Shown: positions 1 through 8,498 of the stretch, one piece after another
Numbering within the stretch: position 1 is the first letter of the stretch
How the letters are laid out: each line of letters starts with the position of its first letter
Assembly (NCBI RefSeq): GCF_034064985.1
Contig: NZ_CP139249.1
Span: 744,001 to 808,000, forward strand
DNA: 64,000 bases
Direction: 5' to 3'
Source of the DNA: Acinetobacter pittii
Lineage (GTDB): Bacteria; Pseudomonadota; Gammaproteobacteria; Pseudomonadales; Moraxellaceae
Notes under the pieces: model-generated
The model's input: only the letters and a program-made list of their open reading frames with translations
Databases searched by the model: none
Told to the model about the DNA's origin: nothing
Made by a program: the position numbers and the translations under genes

Positions 1-579
1 GAGCTCCGTTCTTGGTTAATGGTACTGATCACTTTTAAAGTCGCGGACGGCTTAGCGGGACCATTACTCAAACCTTTAATGGTGGATATGGGATTAAGTT
101 TTACTCAAATTGGTGTTTATATCACGATGCTTGGTGCAGTAGCGGCACTCGCTGGGGCGGCAATAGCAGGAGGAGTGCTTAAGTACTTTTCAAGACCAAC
201 AGCATTAATGGGTTTTTCAATTTTTAAAATTATGAGTCTAGGAGCCTATGCTTATTTAGCCTATGCCTATGAACAAAAAATTCAGCTCAATGTTTGGGCT
301 ATCTATATAGTAAATGCGTTAGAAGACGCCTTCTCGGCAATGTTATTGGTGGTTATGTTGACTCTAGTCATGCATTACAGTCGCAAAGAATATGCGGGGA
401 CAGATTTTACCTTTCAGGTTTCAGTCATGGCGACTGTGAGTGGTCTTCTTTATAGTTTTAGTGGGGTGATTGGTGATGTACTTGGTTATTTCTATTATTT
501 GATAGCTATTGTCATTATTGCAGTGATTACTTTACTGCCTATTTATCTCTGGAAACATGAAAAACTACAGGAAAAATAA
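1..579 (+). CDS. MFS permease, C-terminal part (cut by window edge)
   Basis: The reading frame is open from base 1 and ends at the TAA at 577-579, so the gene begins outside the window. The 192 visible residues are mostly hydrophobic, with about five membrane helices and a short basic tail. The stretch around DGLAGPLLKPLMVDMGLS resembles the AmpG / RhtX-FptX branch of the major facilitator superfamily, which moves muropeptides or siderophores across the inner membrane. That subfamily is an inference from pattern memory and the substrate is unknown. The ATG at 19 is internal, not the start. Confidence 0.7.
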   Translation, partial: ELRSWLMVLITFKVADGLAGPLLKPLMVDMGLSFTQIGVYITMLGAVAALAGAAIAGGVLKYFSRPTALMGFSIFKIMSLGAYAYLAYAYEQKIQLNVWAIYIVNALEDAFSAMLLVVMLTLVMHYSRKEYAGTDFTFQVSVMATVSGLLYSFSGVIGDVLGYFYYLIAIVIIAVITLLPIYLWKHEKLQEK

Positions 580-745
580 TGTTAACTAAATGAAATAAAG
601 AAACTTAATATTGCTTAAGTCATGATCTAGCCTAGATCTAATACCTTTGTCTATGTTTTTAAAAATGTATATTTTTAGCTATTTAAATGCGCTATTAATT
701 GTGCCATCTTGTGTAGGTAGCAAATGGAAGCTAACTGGAGAAAAA

Positions 746-844
746 ATGGATTTCGATAACAAGAAAAATCATGTGAATCAATCAAAATCGGCAGAAAAAT
801 GTTCAATTAGATTGGATATTAGCCTAAAGTCTAAAAAAGAATAA
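746..844 (+). CDS. possible 32-residue small protein
   Basis: ATG at 746 is preceded by GGAG at 737-740 with a 5-base spacer, a good ribosome binding site, and the frame runs to TAA at 842-844. The product is polar and lysine-rich, with no hydrophobic segment and one cysteine. A longer in-frame version could begin near 647 but has no ribosome site. I recognise no family. The strong Shine-Dalgarno is the only support, so this may be chance. Confidence 0.2.
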   Translation: MDFDNKKNHVNQSKSAEKCSIRLDISLKSKKE

Positions 845-970
845 TGAAATAACGATTTAATCATTCTATAAGATAAGAGAGTTGTGTAGGATTCGTTACA
901 ACATGAAGTTAAGGTAAAAATCTGTAAAACAAAGTATGTCTTTGGTTATGGGCTTTAGTCTTGCACAGCG

Positions 971-998
971 TTGAAATTGGTTTTGGTTGCGGTAATAA
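971..998 (+). promoter_or_regulatory. candidate sigma-70 promoter of the porin gene
   Basis: TTGAAA at 971-976 and TAATAA at 993-998 are separated by 16 bases. Transcription would start near 1005, giving a leader of about 100 bases that contains the inverted repeat at 1024-1066. Confidence 0.45.
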
Positions 999-1023
999 AA
1001 TTAATGTAACCAAAGTGGAGGAG

Positions 1024-1066
1024 AGTTGATTTTTTTAGCCGCTTAATTTAATGGCGTAAATCAACT
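1024..1066 (+). repeat. inverted repeat in the porin leader
   Basis: AGTTGATTT (1024-1032) pairs with AAATCAACT (1058-1066). Inside it, GCC and GGC can extend the stem around an AT-rich loop. It sits 43 bases before the porin start. No run of T follows it, so it is a leader structure or operator rather than an intrinsic terminator. Confidence 0.5.
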
Positions 1067-1109
1067 TGGCATGGATAGGCAACATAAAATATATTTTTAG
1101 GAGTTCTTG

Positions 1110-2435
1110 ATGGATCTATTCCTTAATCGTAAATCTTTCGTTATTAAAAGTTTAGCTCTTACAGTAACAGCTTTAATGATGAGTGGGGCACATGCTGCAA
1201 CTTCCGACAAAGCGGAAATTCAACAGCTTCGTAAAGAAGTTGAAGCACTTAAAGCTTTAATTCAACAGCAACAACAAGTACAGCAACAACAACAGCAAGT
1301 ACAGCAACAACAGCAAGTACAACTCGCTGAAGTTAAAGCACAACCTGTTGCTGCACCAGTTTCACCTTTAGCAGGATTTAAATCTAAAGCTGGCGCTGAT
1401 GTGAATCTATATGGTTTTGTTCGTGGCGACGCTAACTATATTATTGAAGGTGCTGATAACGACTTTGGTAAAGTAGCTGAATCAAAAGGCGAAGCAAAAG
1501 ACAAAATTCGTGCAACTGCTAAAACGACTCGTCTAGGCCTTGATTTCACAGCTCCAGTAAATGATGCTAAAGTCGGTGGTAAACTCGAAGTTGACTTTGC
1601 TGGTTCAACAACAGATTCAAATGGCTCATTGCGTGTTCGTCATGCTTATGTAACATATAATAACTGGCTATTTGGTCAAACGACTTCAAACTTCTTAGCT
1701 AATCATGCACCAGAAATGATCGACTTCTCGACAAACATTGGTGGTGGTACTACTCGTGTTCCACAAGTACGCTATAACTACAAACTAGGACCAACAACAC
1801 AATTGTTTGTAGCGGTTGAAAAAGGTGATAGCGCTGGTCTTACTGGTACAAAAGATACAGATGGTAGCTGGGTAAATGACAGTATTAAATATAGTTTGCC
1901 AGTATTAACTGCTAAAATTACTCAAGGCTATGCAGATGGTAAAGGTTCTGCTTCAGCTCGTGCATTAGTTGAAAATTATAAATCAAAAGCTGGCGGTGAT
2001 AACCAAACTGGTTGGGGGGTTGCTGTTGGTACAGATTTTAAAGTATCTGATCCTTTAAAACTATTTGCTGATGCATCTTATGTTGTAGGTAACAGTAACT
2101 ACTTATATGGTAGTAATAAGGCCTATACAATTGTAAACGGTGATATTGAACAAAATGAATTTGTAGCCGTACAAGTGGGTGGAACTTATAAAATTTTACC
2201 TAACTTACGTTCTACTCTAGCATATGGTGCTCAGTTCTCTGATGACGGCACTGATTATGCTAAAGCATATGCAGCTGGTAATGAAAAAGTTCAACAAGCA
2301 TGGCTTAACGTCATTTACACACCAGTTAAACCAATTGATTTAGGTGTTGAATACGTTAACGGTAAGCGTGATACCTTTGATGGTAAGTCTTACAAAGATA
2401 ACCGTGTTGGTTTAATGGCTAAATATAGTTTCTAA
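1110..2435 (+). CDS. dcaP: DcaP-like outer membrane porin
   Basis: The 441-residue product has a signal peptide ending near AHA-AT (about residues 29-30). A glutamine-rich coiled-coil segment (about 40-75) follows, and then a beta-barrel region rich in alternating aromatic and polar residues that ends in KYSF, the usual terminal phenylalanine for BAM-dependent insertion. This layout (N-terminal coiled coil plus barrel) is that of DcaP, a trimeric Acinetobacter porin linked to uptake of negatively charged solutes such as dicarboxylates. The ATG at 1110 is preferred to the TTG at 1107 because AGGAG (1099-1103) is 6 bases from the ATG. A strong terminator follows, so the gene is probably monocistronic. 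The exact paralogue is uncertain because Acinetobacter carries several. Confidence 0.85.
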   Translation: MDLFLNRKSFVIKSLALTVTALMMSGAHAATSDKAEIQQLRKEVEALKALIQQQQQVQQQQQQVQQQQQVQLAEVKAQPVAAPVSPLAGFKSKAGADVNLYGFVRGDANYIIEGADNDFGKVAESKGEAKDKIRATAKTTRLGLDFTAPVNDAKVGGKLEVDFAGSTTDSNGSLRVRHAYVTYNNWLFGQTTSNFLANHAPEMIDFSTNIGGGTTRVPQVRYNYKLGPTTQLFVAVEKGDSAGLTGTKDTDGSWVNDSIKYSLPVLTAKITQGYADGKGSASARALVENYKSKAGGDNQTGWGVAVGTDFKVSDPLKLFADASYVVGNSNYLYGSNKAYTIVNGDIEQNEFVAVQVGGTYKILPNLRSTLAYGAQFSDDGTDYAKAYAAGNEKVQQAWLNVIYTPVKPIDLGVEYVNGKRDTFDGKSYKDNRVGLMAKYSF

Positions 2436-2461
2436 GGACAATATTTAGTTAAAAATTAAAC

Positions 2462-2492
2462 AAGGCGAGGTTAATTAACCTCGCCTTTTTGT
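2462..2492 (+). terminator. intrinsic terminator of the porin gene
   Basis: A 13-base perfect inverted repeat (AAGGCGAGGTTAA and its complement, 2462-2487) is followed by TTTTTG. It lies 26 bases after the porin stop codon. Confidence 0.9.
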
Positions 2493-2549
2493 TATTTAAA
2501 ATTTAAAAAATAAGTATGTGGCAAGGCCTCTAGATTCGATCATTTTTTA

Positions 2550-2582
2550 TTTAAGTCATTTTTAAGTTTTAATTTCTACATT
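2550..2582 (+). promoter_or_regulatory. candidate PmrA box and -10 element of pmrC
   Basis: TTTAAG at 2550-2555 and TTTAAG at 2561-2566 form a direct repeat with a 5-base spacer, the arrangement known for enterobacterial PmrA sites (HTTAAD-N5-HTTAAD). A -10-like TACATT lies at 2577-2582, ten bases beyond the second half-site, so the repeat would replace the -35 element as in activator-dependent promoters. Transcription would start near 2589, about 25 bases before the pmrC ATG. The activity is inferred. Confidence 0.65.
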
Positions 2583-2614
2583 AGAGCATCATAAAAAGAT
2601 TGTAGTCGTCCGAG

Positions 2615-4264
2615 ATGCTGAATTTTTTTTCTACATTAAAAAATAAACAGATTTCCCTGTTTATGTTTAATTTAATTTTAGCTATTTGGTTGGGGGCCAT
2701 TCTCAATATTGGTTTCTTCCATAGCATTGATATTTTAACTCCATATTTTGGAGTAAAGGCTATTCTATTTTTAGCTGCCACAGTGTTTATTGTGGTTGCT
2801 GCTTATTATGCGCTTTTACAAATCTTAAACTGGAAATGGACGGCCAAACTTTTTGCAATTTTGCTGGTCTTTATTGGTGGTTTTAGCTCTTATTTTGTAA
2901 ATACGTTAGGTGTAATTATCTCACCTGATCAGATTCAAAATATGATACAAACTGATGTATCTGAAGTTTCTGATTTAATTTCATTACGTTTCGGGCTTTG
3001 GACAGTTTTCTTTGTGGTTTTACCTATTATTTTAATTACGCAGGTAAAACTTAAAAAAGAAAAAGTATCTTATTTATTAATGAAAAAACTTGGTTCGATT
3101 GTTGGTTCATGTGCAATCGTTGGTATTTTATTGTTTGTTTATTATGTTGATTTTGCATCTATTTTTCGTGAGCATCGTGATTTGAAAGGTATGATCTCAC
3201 CACAAAATAGTATTTCATCTTTAATGTCTTATTACCACAAAATGGCGCCTAAGAAGAACTTACCACTTATACATTATGGAGAAGATGCTCATCAAGTTCA
3301 GCAAGTACAAAGCAACTTGCCTAAATTAATGGTTCTCGTTGTTGGTGAGACAGCTCGTGCGGAAAGTTTTGCATTAAATGGTTATTCGAAAAATACGAAT
3401 CCGGAACTTTCTAAACAAGATATTTTGAATTTTTCCCAAGTCAGCTCATGTGGTACAGCAACTGCTGTGTCGGTTCCATGTATGTTCTCTGGAATGCCTC
3501 GTGTTGACTACGATGAACAACTAGCAAGTCACCGTGAAGGTCTATTGGACATTGCTAAACGTGCGGGTTACCAAGTAACTTGGATTGATAATAACTCTGG
3601 CTGTAAGGGCACTTGTGATCGTGTTGAACAGTACAAAACACCTGAAAAGTTAAAGCAAAAATGGTGTAAAGATGGCGAATGCTATGATGATATTTTAATT
3701 GATAGCTTAAATGAGTATTTAGCGACTATTCCTAAAGAAGATACTCGTCCGCGACTCATTGTTTTACACCAAGTCGGAAGTCATGGTCCAGCTTATTACA
3801 AGCGTGCACCTGCCCAATATCAACCGTTTAAACCGACTTGTGATACTAATGCGATACAGGGTTGTTCTCAAACAGAGTTATTAAATAGTTATGATGACAC
3901 AATTCTATATACAGACCATGTGTTAAGTCAGATCATTAATAACCTAAAAGAATTATCGAAATATCAAACAGGTTTATGGTATTTATCTGATCATGGTGAA
4001 TCAACGGGTGAACATGGTTTATATTTACATGGTTCACCATATGCAATTGCACCGAGTCAACAAACACATGTACCAATGATTATGTGGTTCTCTGATAAAT
4101 GGAAACAACACAACCTTGCACAAGTAAGTTGTTTAGGCCAACAGACTAAAGAAAAGTTAAGTCAGGATAATTTATTCCCAAGCTTACTGAGTTTGTTAGG
4201 TGTAAAAACTCAGGTCATCAACCCTCAACTGGATATGCTGCACTCTTGTGCCCATGTGAATTAA
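2615..4264 (+). CDS. pmrC: lipid A phosphoethanolamine transferase PmrC (EptA family)
   Basis: The 549-residue inner membrane enzyme transfers phosphoethanolamine to lipid A, which lowers the negative surface charge and polymyxin binding. About five membrane helices fill residues 15-185. A periplasmic sulfatase-like domain follows, with GETARAE at 244-250 (metal-binding E245), SCGTATAVSVPCMFSG around the likely nucleophile T281, and later LSDHGES and THVPMI zinc-ligand motifs. Paired cysteines in the domain suggest disulfides. It heads the pmrCAB operon, with 14 bases to pmrA, and lies just behind a PmrA-box-like repeat. The Shine-Dalgarno at 2615 is weak; a start at the downstream Met (MFNLIL) is possible. 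Confidence 0.95.
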   Translation: MLNFFSTLKNKQISLFMFNLILAIWLGAILNIGFFHSIDILTPYFGVKAILFLAATVFIVVAAYYALLQILNWKWTAKLFAILLVFIGGFSSYFVNTLGVIISPDQIQNMIQTDVSEVSDLISLRFGLWTVFFVVLPIILITQVKLKKEKVSYLLMKKLGSIVGSCAIVGILLFVYYVDFASIFREHRDLKGMISPQNSISSLMSYYHKMAPKKNLPLIHYGEDAHQVQQVQSNLPKLMVLVVGETARAESFALNGYSKNTNPELSKQDILNFSQVSSCGTATAVSVPCMFSGMPRVDYDEQLASHREGLLDIAKRAGYQVTWIDNNSGCKGTCDRVEQYKTPEKLKQKWCKDGECYDDILIDSLNEYLATIPKEDTRPRLIVLHQVGSHGPAYYKRAPAQYQPFKPTCDTNAIQGCSQTELLNSYDDTILYTDHVLSQIINNLKELSKYQTGLWYLSDHGESTGEHGLYLHGSPYAIAPSQQTHVPMIMWFSDKWKQHNLAQVSCLGQQTKEKLSQDNLFPSLLSLLGVKTQVINPQLDMLHSCAHVN

Positions 4265-4278
4265 AGCGAGCCTAGAAC

Positions 4279-4953
4279 ATGACAAAAATCTTGATGATTG
4301 AAGATGATTTTATGATTGCAGAGTCAACAATAACGTTGCTGCAATATCATCAATTTGAAGTGGAGTGGGTCAATAATGGCTTAGACGGTCTGGCTCAGTT
4401 GGCTAAAAATAAGTTTGATTTAATTCTTTTAGACTTAGGACTACCGATGATGGATGGTATGCAAGTCTTAAAGCAAATTCGCCAAAGAGCAGCAACTCCC
4501 GTCTTAATTATTTCAGCGCGAGATCAGTTACAAAACCGTGTTGATGGCTTAAACCATGGTGCAGATGATTACTTGATCAAACCATACGAGTTTGATGAGT
4601 TACTTGCTCGTATTCATGCACTATTACGCCGTAGCGGGGTAGAGGCTCAGCTTGCCAATCATGAGCAGCTATTACAAAGTGGTGATCTGGTTTTAAATGT
4701 TGAACAGCACATTGCTACTTTTAAAGGTCAACGTATTGATTTGTCCAATCGTGAATGGGCAATTCTTATTCCTTTGATGAGCCACCCAAATAAAATCTTT
4801 TCTAAAGCAAATCTTGAAGATAAGTTATATGATTTCGATAGTGATGTAACCAGTAATACGATTGAAGTATATGTGCATCACTTGAGAGCTAAACTCGGGA
4901 AAGACTTTATTCGAACGATTCGAGGGCTGGGTTATCGTTTAGGGCAATCATAA
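4279..4953 (+). CDS. pmrA: response regulator PmrA
   Basis: This 224-residue OmpR-family regulator has an N-terminal receiver domain with the acidic pair D9-D10, phospho-acceptor D52 in LLDLGLP, and K101 in LIKPYEF. The C-terminal winged helix (about 127-222) contains the DNA-recognition region VTSNTIEVYVHHLRAKL. It pairs with PmrB and activates pmrC. The residues I recall as mutated in colistin-resistant isolates (E8, M12, P102) are in the ordinary form here. The gene lies 14 bases after pmrC and 24 before pmrB, consistent with one transcript. Confidence 0.95.
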   Translation: MTKILMIEDDFMIAESTITLLQYHQFEVEWVNNGLDGLAQLAKNKFDLILLDLGLPMMDGMQVLKQIRQRAATPVLIISARDQLQNRVDGLNHGADDYLIKPYEFDELLARIHALLRRSGVEAQLANHEQLLQSGDLVLNVEQHIATFKGQRIDLSNREWAILIPLMSHPNKIFSKANLEDKLYDFDSDVTSNTIEVYVHHLRAKLGKDFIRTIRGLGYRLGQS

Positions 4954-4977
4954 TTTAAATTTTGGAACTTCATAACA

Positions 4978-6312
4978 GTGCATTATTCATTAAAAAAACG
5001 ACTGATTTGGGGCACCTCAGTTTTCAGTGTCATTTTAGGTTGTATATTAATTTTTAGTGCTTATAAAGTTGCACTGCAAGAAGTCGATGAAATTTTAGAT
5101 ACGCAAATGCGTTATTTAGCTGAGCGAACAGCTGAATATCCATTAAAAACGGTAAGCAGTGAGTTTGATTTTCATAAAACTTATCATGAAGAAGATCTAT
5201 TTGTAGATATTTGGGCTTATAAAGATCAAGCCCATTTATCACACCATCTCCATTTATTGGTTCCACCTGTTACACAAGCTGGCTTTTACTCACATAAAAC
5301 CAGTAACGGCTTAATCCGTACCTATGTTTTACCGTTAAAGGATTACCAGATTCAGATTAGCCAGCAAGAAAAGGTTCGTGAGGCTTTTGCTTGGGAACTT
5401 GCAGGTAGCATGTTCATTCCATATTTGATTATCTTACCATTTGCGATTTTTGCTTTAGCTGCAATTATTCGTCGTGGGCTGAAGCCGATCGATGACTTTA
5501 AAAATGAACTGACTCATCGTGATTCAGAAGAACTAACACCTATTGAAGTTGTAGATTATCCTCAAGAATTGTTACCCACAATTGATGAAATGAACCGACT
5601 TTTTGAGCGCATTTCTAAGGCACAAAACGAGCAGAAACAGTTTATTGCAGATGCAGCCCATGAACTTCGAACTCCTGTGACTGCTCTGAATTTACAAACT
5701 AAAATTTTAATTAGCCAATTTCCTGAGCAGGAATCGCTGCAAAATTTGAGTAAAGGATTAGCACGTATTCAGCATTTGGTGACACAGCTTTTAGCGCTGG
5801 CTAAGCAGGATGTTTCTTTAAGTGTGATTGAACCGACGAGGGCTTTTCAGCTTAATGATGTCGCTTTGAATTGTGTTGAGCAGCTTGTCAATTTAGCTAT
5901 GCAAAAAGAAATCGACTTGGGTTTTGTTCGTAACGAGCCAATTGAAATGCACAGTGTCGAACCAACAGTTCATTCAATTATTTTTAACTTAATTGATAAC
6001 GCAATCAAATATACACCTCATGAGGGGATGATTAATATTTCTGTTTTCACTGCGACAGATGGCGATGCATGTATACAAATTGAAGATAGCGGCGCGGGAA
6101 TCGACCCAGAACATTATGATAAAGTCCTAAAGCGTTTTTACCGTGTACATCACCATCTTGAAGTGGGGAGTGGTTTAGGTCTATCCATTGTTGATCGAGC
6201 AACTCAACGTTTAGGTGGGAATTTGACACTAGACAGAAGTTTAGAGCTGGGTGGACTTTCGGTTTTGGTTAAACTTCCAAAGATTTTACATGTTCACGAA
6301 ACAAGGACTTGA
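4978..6312 (+). CDS. pmrB: sensor histidine kinase PmrB
   Basis: This 444-residue membrane kinase phosphorylates PmrA. Two membrane helices (about 10-30 and 143-164) flank a periplasmic sensor segment. A HAMP region, an H-box AHELRTPVTAL with H228, an N-box FNLIDNAIKYTP and glycine boxes DSGAGI and GSGLGLSIV follow. Translation begins at GTG 4978. Residues that I recall as colistin-resistance hot spots are in the susceptible form: P170, L208, A227, T232, P233 and T235. The stop is one base from the end of the convergent PAP2 gene, with no terminator in between. Confidence 0.95.
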   Translation: MHYSLKKRLIWGTSVFSVILGCILIFSAYKVALQEVDEILDTQMRYLAERTAEYPLKTVSSEFDFHKTYHEEDLFVDIWAYKDQAHLSHHLHLLVPPVTQAGFYSHKTSNGLIRTYVLPLKDYQIQISQQEKVREAFAWELAGSMFIPYLIILPFAIFALAAIIRRGLKPIDDFKNELTHRDSEELTPIEVVDYPQELLPTIDEMNRLFERISKAQNEQKQFIADAAHELRTPVTALNLQTKILISQFPEQESLQNLSKGLARIQHLVTQLLALAKQDVSLSVIEPTRAFQLNDVALNCVEQLVNLAMQKEIDLGFVRNEPIEMHSVEPTVHSIIFNLIDNAIKYTPHEGMINISVFTATDGDACIQIEDSGAGIDPEHYDKVLKRFYRVHHHLEVGSGLGLSIVDRATQRLGGNLTLDRSLELGGLSVLVKLPKILHVHETRT

Positions 6313-6313
6313 G

Positions 6314-7024
6314 TTAGATAAGTTCTTGTTTGATTCGTTTTTCAAACTCAAAGCGGTGAATACAAACGGCATAAAATAAGATATTTACCGCCCAAACTAC
6401 CCAACCTGTCCATAAATTATGACTCAGGAAATGTGCTCCACGCATCATTTGTGCCCATCCCATCATAAATCCTAATAAAATGCCTGAAATGAGATAAAAA
6501 TAGGCACGTTTGGGTTGTTCAAGACGATAAACAAAATAACCTGTCATTAAAATAAAGCCAGCGCTTGCATGTCCACCCGGAAAGCAATGCCCATGTTTCG
6601 CAGTAAAATCCCAAATATAGCCACCTAAGCTGTTAGGATGAGCCATATTCCAAGGGCAGGCATGAGCAGATTGTGATTTTAAGAGACCAACCAGTGCGCT
6701 ACCAATCATGCTCACAAAAAACATATACCCATATTGCCAGCGGTAAAGCTTTAATTTCTCAACTTTAAATGATGCAAGCCATAGACCAAAAAAGATGACA
6801 TAAATGCCAGTAATGATCTGTTTTACAATTTCATGATTAAGTCTTTCTAGATACCAATTGTCTCGATTGAAAAAATGACCCGTTGAATCGATCCAAGGCT
6901 GGATGAAGTACATATCAATTTTCCCACCCACTGGAAAAACGATTAAAAGCAGAAAAAAACTGAAAAACAGAAGAATGATATTAATCTGGAAAAATTGTTT
7001 TTGTTGATTCATGCCATGCAACAT
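6314..7024 (-). CDS. PAP2-family membrane phosphatase, LpxT-like
   Basis: The roughly 236-residue product has six hydrophobic segments. PAP2 motif 2 is FPGGHASAGF. The third motif reads RGAHFLSHNLWTGW, the spaced form seen in LpxT/YeiU-type and related enzymes rather than the classical SRxxxxxHxxxD. These enzymes act on lipid phosphates such as undecaprenyl pyrophosphate or lipid A at the periplasmic face. The gene converges on pmrB with one base between, so the two transcripts must overlap. A lipid A role is inferred from motif and neighbourhood. The start is uncertain: TTG 7027, ATG 7024 and a downstream ATG (MNQQK) all lack a clear ribosome site. Confidence 0.75.
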   Translation of the reverse strand: MLHGMNQQKQFFQINIILLFFSFFLLLIVFPVGGKIDMYFIQPWIDSTGHFFNRDNWYLERLNHEIVKQIITGIYVIFFGLWLASFKVEKLKLYRWQYGYMFFVSMIGSALVGLLKSQSAHACPWNMAHPNSLGGYIWDFTAKHGHCFPGGHASAGFILMTGYFVYRLEQPKRAYFYLISGILLGFMMGWAQMMRGAHFLSHNLWTGWVVWAVNILFYAVCIHRFEFEKRIKQELI

Positions 7025-7112
7025 CAATTAGATCGTGAGTAAAGGCATTACATAAAATTAAGCTTAAATTGCTCTTAAACTATACTGAAGAAAGAAGTTC
7101 AATTTTCTTTAA

Positions 7113-7144
7113 AAAATAAAAAAAGCGACGAGAAGTATCGTCGC
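7113..7144 (-). terminator. intrinsic terminator of amt
   Basis: On the minus strand GCGACGA and TCGTCGC arms (7125-7144) close a 6-base loop and are followed by a run of seven T. It is 20 bases past the amt stop codon. Confidence 0.85.
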
Positions 7145-7164
7145 CCTGAGCACTTTAGAAAGTA

Positions 7165-8382
7165 TTAAAACATACCCTCTTCAGAGTTTGCCGAAATTTT
7201 ATGAATAGACAAATCTGCACCACGAAACTCGTCTTCTTGAGATAAACGAATGCCAATCGTCGCTTTAAGTAAACCGTAAACAATAAAGCCGCCAGCCAGT
7301 GCAATAGCAATCGCGAGTGCTGTTCCGATGAGTTGTGAGGCAAACGATACACCTCCTAAGCCACCAAGCCATTGTTGACCAAATAAACCTACTGCAATAC
7401 CACCAAATGCGCCACATACGCCGTGTAAAGGCCACACACCTAACACATCGTCAACTTTAAGTTTGTTTTGAGTATAAGTGAATAGATACACAAACATAGC
7501 CCCAGCTGCACCACCAATCACAAGTGCACTGATTGGATGAACAATGTCAGAGCCTGCACAGATTGCGACTAAACCAGCAAGTGGGCCGTTGTGTAAGAAA
7601 CCTGGGTCATTTTTCCCAATCGCATTGGCTGTAATCGTACCGCCAACCATTGCCATGAGGGAGTTAATAGCAACTAAGCCAGAAATAGCATCAACACGCT
7701 GAGCACTCATCACGTTAAAGCCAAACCAGCCGACAATTAAAATCCATGAGCCAAGTGCCAAAAATGGAATAGAAGAAGGGGGATGAGCACTTACACGACC
7801 ATCTTTCTTATAACGACCAGAACGGGCACCCAATAAAATGACAGCAGCAAGTGCAATCCAACCGCCCATGGCATGAACTACGACTGAACCTGCAAAGTCG
7901 TGAAAAGCTGCGCCAAAGGTTGTTTCTAACCACTTTTGCAGACCATAGTTACCATTCCAGACCATACCTTCGAAAAATGGATATACCAGCGCAACTAAAG
8001 CGAGGGTGGCAATTGCTTGTGAACGCATTTTTGCACGTTCAGCAATACCACCCGAAATAATGGCAGGAATTGCCGCAGCAAAGGTGAGTAAAAAGAAACA
8101 ACGCATGAGGTTATAGCCATGATCACTTGATAAAACCGTACCATCATGGAAGAAGTGCTGACCATAAGAAATGTAGTAGCCAACAAAGAAATATGCGATT
8201 GCAGAAAGGGCAAAGTCAGTCAGAATTTTACTAAGTGCGTTCACCTGATTTTTGTGGCGAACTGTACCAAGTTCCAAGAATGCAAAACCTGCGTGCATGG
8301 CAAGAACCAAAACTGCACCAAGTAATAAGAAAAATAGATCTACATTTTGCATAGCATGCTCGAAAAAAGTGCTAAATTCCAT
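7165..8382 (-). CDS. amtB: ammonium transporter (Amt/AmtB family)
   Basis: The 405-residue protein has eleven hydrophobic segments. It carries the family signatures HAGFAFLELGTVRHKNQ near the N-terminus, HDFAGSVVVHAMGG with the first pore histidine, and PLHGVCGAFGG with the second. It conducts ammonium/ammonia across the inner membrane when nitrogen is scarce. It has no cleavable signal peptide and no glnK (PII) gene beside it, although glnK-amtB pairing is usual in proteobacteria. A sigma-54-type promoter candidate lies about 100 bases upstream, consistent with NtrC control. It ends at a strong terminator, so it appears monocistronic. Confidence 0.92.
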   Translation of the reverse strand: MEFSTFFEHAMQNVDLFFLLLGAVLVLAMHAGFAFLELGTVRHKNQVNALSKILTDFALSAIAYFFVGYYISYGQHFFHDGTVLSSDHGYNLMRCFFLLTFAAAIPAIISGGIAERAKMRSQAIATLALVALVYPFFEGMVWNGNYGLQKWLETTFGAAFHDFAGSVVVHAMGGWIALAAVILLGARSGRYKKDGRVSAHPPSSIPFLALGSWILIVGWFGFNVMSAQRVDAISGLVAINSLMAMVGGTITANAIGKNDPGFLHNGPLAGLVAICAGSDIVHPISALVIGGAAGAMFVYLFTYTQNKLKVDDVLGVWPLHGVCGAFGGIAVGLFGQQWLGGLGGVSFASQLIGTALAIAIALAGGFIVYGLLKATIGIRLSQEDEFRGADLSIHKISANSEEGMF

Positions 8383-8480
8383 TTTGGAACAAATCTAGGT
8401 CTGTAAATTGCACCAAAATAGATTTAAGGAATCTAAAAACCTAAGCTTGTCGAAACAAACTCAATTGCATAAAAATGAAT

Positions 8481-8498
8481 ATGCAATAAGCGCACCAA
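8481..8498 (-). promoter_or_regulatory. candidate sigma-54 promoter of amt
   Basis: The minus strand reads TTGGTGCG-CTTA-TTGCAT. The GG and GC doublets are 10 bases apart, exactly as in the RpoN consensus TTGGCACG-N4-TTGCAT. Only three conserved positions differ. The start would be near 8470, giving a leader of about 88 bases. A TGGTGCA half-site like those bound by NtrC lies upstream at 8531-8537. Confidence 0.6.

Larger units (their letters stand above)
580..1109. other. 530-base gap before the porin gene
   Basis: This stretch is AT-rich. It holds a doubtful 32-codon ORF (746-844), a small inverted repeat GATCTA-GCC-TAGATC at 624-638, the porin promoter candidate (971-998) and a leader inverted repeat (1024-1066). 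I see no terminator immediately after the permease gene. Confidence 0.6.
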
